Below are positions 5,962 to 5,991 of a DNA stretch of 5,991 bases, one piece after another (position 1 is the stretch's first letter; the number at the start of each line of letters is the position of its first letter). A program made the translations under genes and the position numbers. The stretch lies in NCBI GenBank assembly GCA_003132905.1, contig PKZC01000277.1, forward strand, positions 5,831 to 11,821. Reading direction: 5' to 3'. Under the pieces are notes generated by a model that ran no database searches, was not told the origin of the DNA, and saw nothing but the letters and a program-made list of their open reading frames with translations. Source of the stretch: Bryobacterales bacterium (lineage in GTDB: Bacteria; Acidobacteriota; Terriglobia; Bryobacterales; Bryobacteraceae).

Positions 5962-5991
5962 AGAAGTTCCGATGTGGGGCGGTCCCCCTGG

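Noticed and set aside
5976..5989. GGGG/CCCC mini-hairpin after the thioesterase gene as a terminator
   Set aside because: The stem is about 4 bp with no T-run, and the window ends there.
5972..5991. ATG at 5972 (MWGGPP...) as the start of a further gene
   Set aside because: Only six full codons are visible; an AAGAAG upstream is suggestive but too little is present to call a gene.

Overview
The window looks like ordinary chromosomal DNA from a GC-rich, free-living bacterium. Coding density is high, genes are short-spaced and no mobile-element genes are present. The gene set (DUF1385/YqhQ-prfA-prmC, an orphan larE, a CyaB-type CYTH protein followed by a YbgC-type thioesterase) and a dispersed repeat of the CAGATGAACA type suggest Acidobacteriota, possibly a Solibacter/Bryobacter relative. 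That placement is inference from gene content and memory, with no phylogenetic test behind it.

Layout. On the minus strand, reading right to left from 3362, lie a DUF1385/YqhQ membrane protein, prfA (release factor 1), prmC (the methyltransferase that modifies release factors) and then, after an 89-bp gap holding an imperfect inverted repeat, the first 118 codons of dinB (DNA polymerase IV), cut by the left edge. YqhQ-prfA-prmC are 27 and 16 bp apart and probably form one operon. On the plus strand at 3437-3940 is an unrecognised 167-residue protein, divergent from yqhQ. It ends head-on against larE (minus, 3937-4809), and the two stop codons interlock in one TTAA. Divergent from larE, at 4932-5961, are two overlapping plus-strand genes: a CYTH-domain protein and a hot-dog-fold acyl-CoA thioesterase. 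Bases 5962-5991 hold nothing that can be proved.

How the genes work together. PrmC methylates the glutamine of the GGQ motif in RF1, so enzyme and substrate are made from adjacent genes. LarE supplies sulfur for the nickel-pincer cofactor, but no larA, larB or larC lies in the window. The CYTH protein and the thioesterase are translationally linked by an 8-base overlap; no shared pathway is obvious.

I see no clear new multi-gene system. The points most worth a second look are: two unrelated genes (the 167-residue protein and larE) with near-identical -10-to-ATG sequences that imply leaderless mRNAs; a three-cysteine LarE that may carry an Fe-S cluster; the inverted repeat that contains the prmC stop codon; a palindrome flanked by exact direct repeats in the larE/CYTH divergent region; and the unrecognised 167-residue protein.
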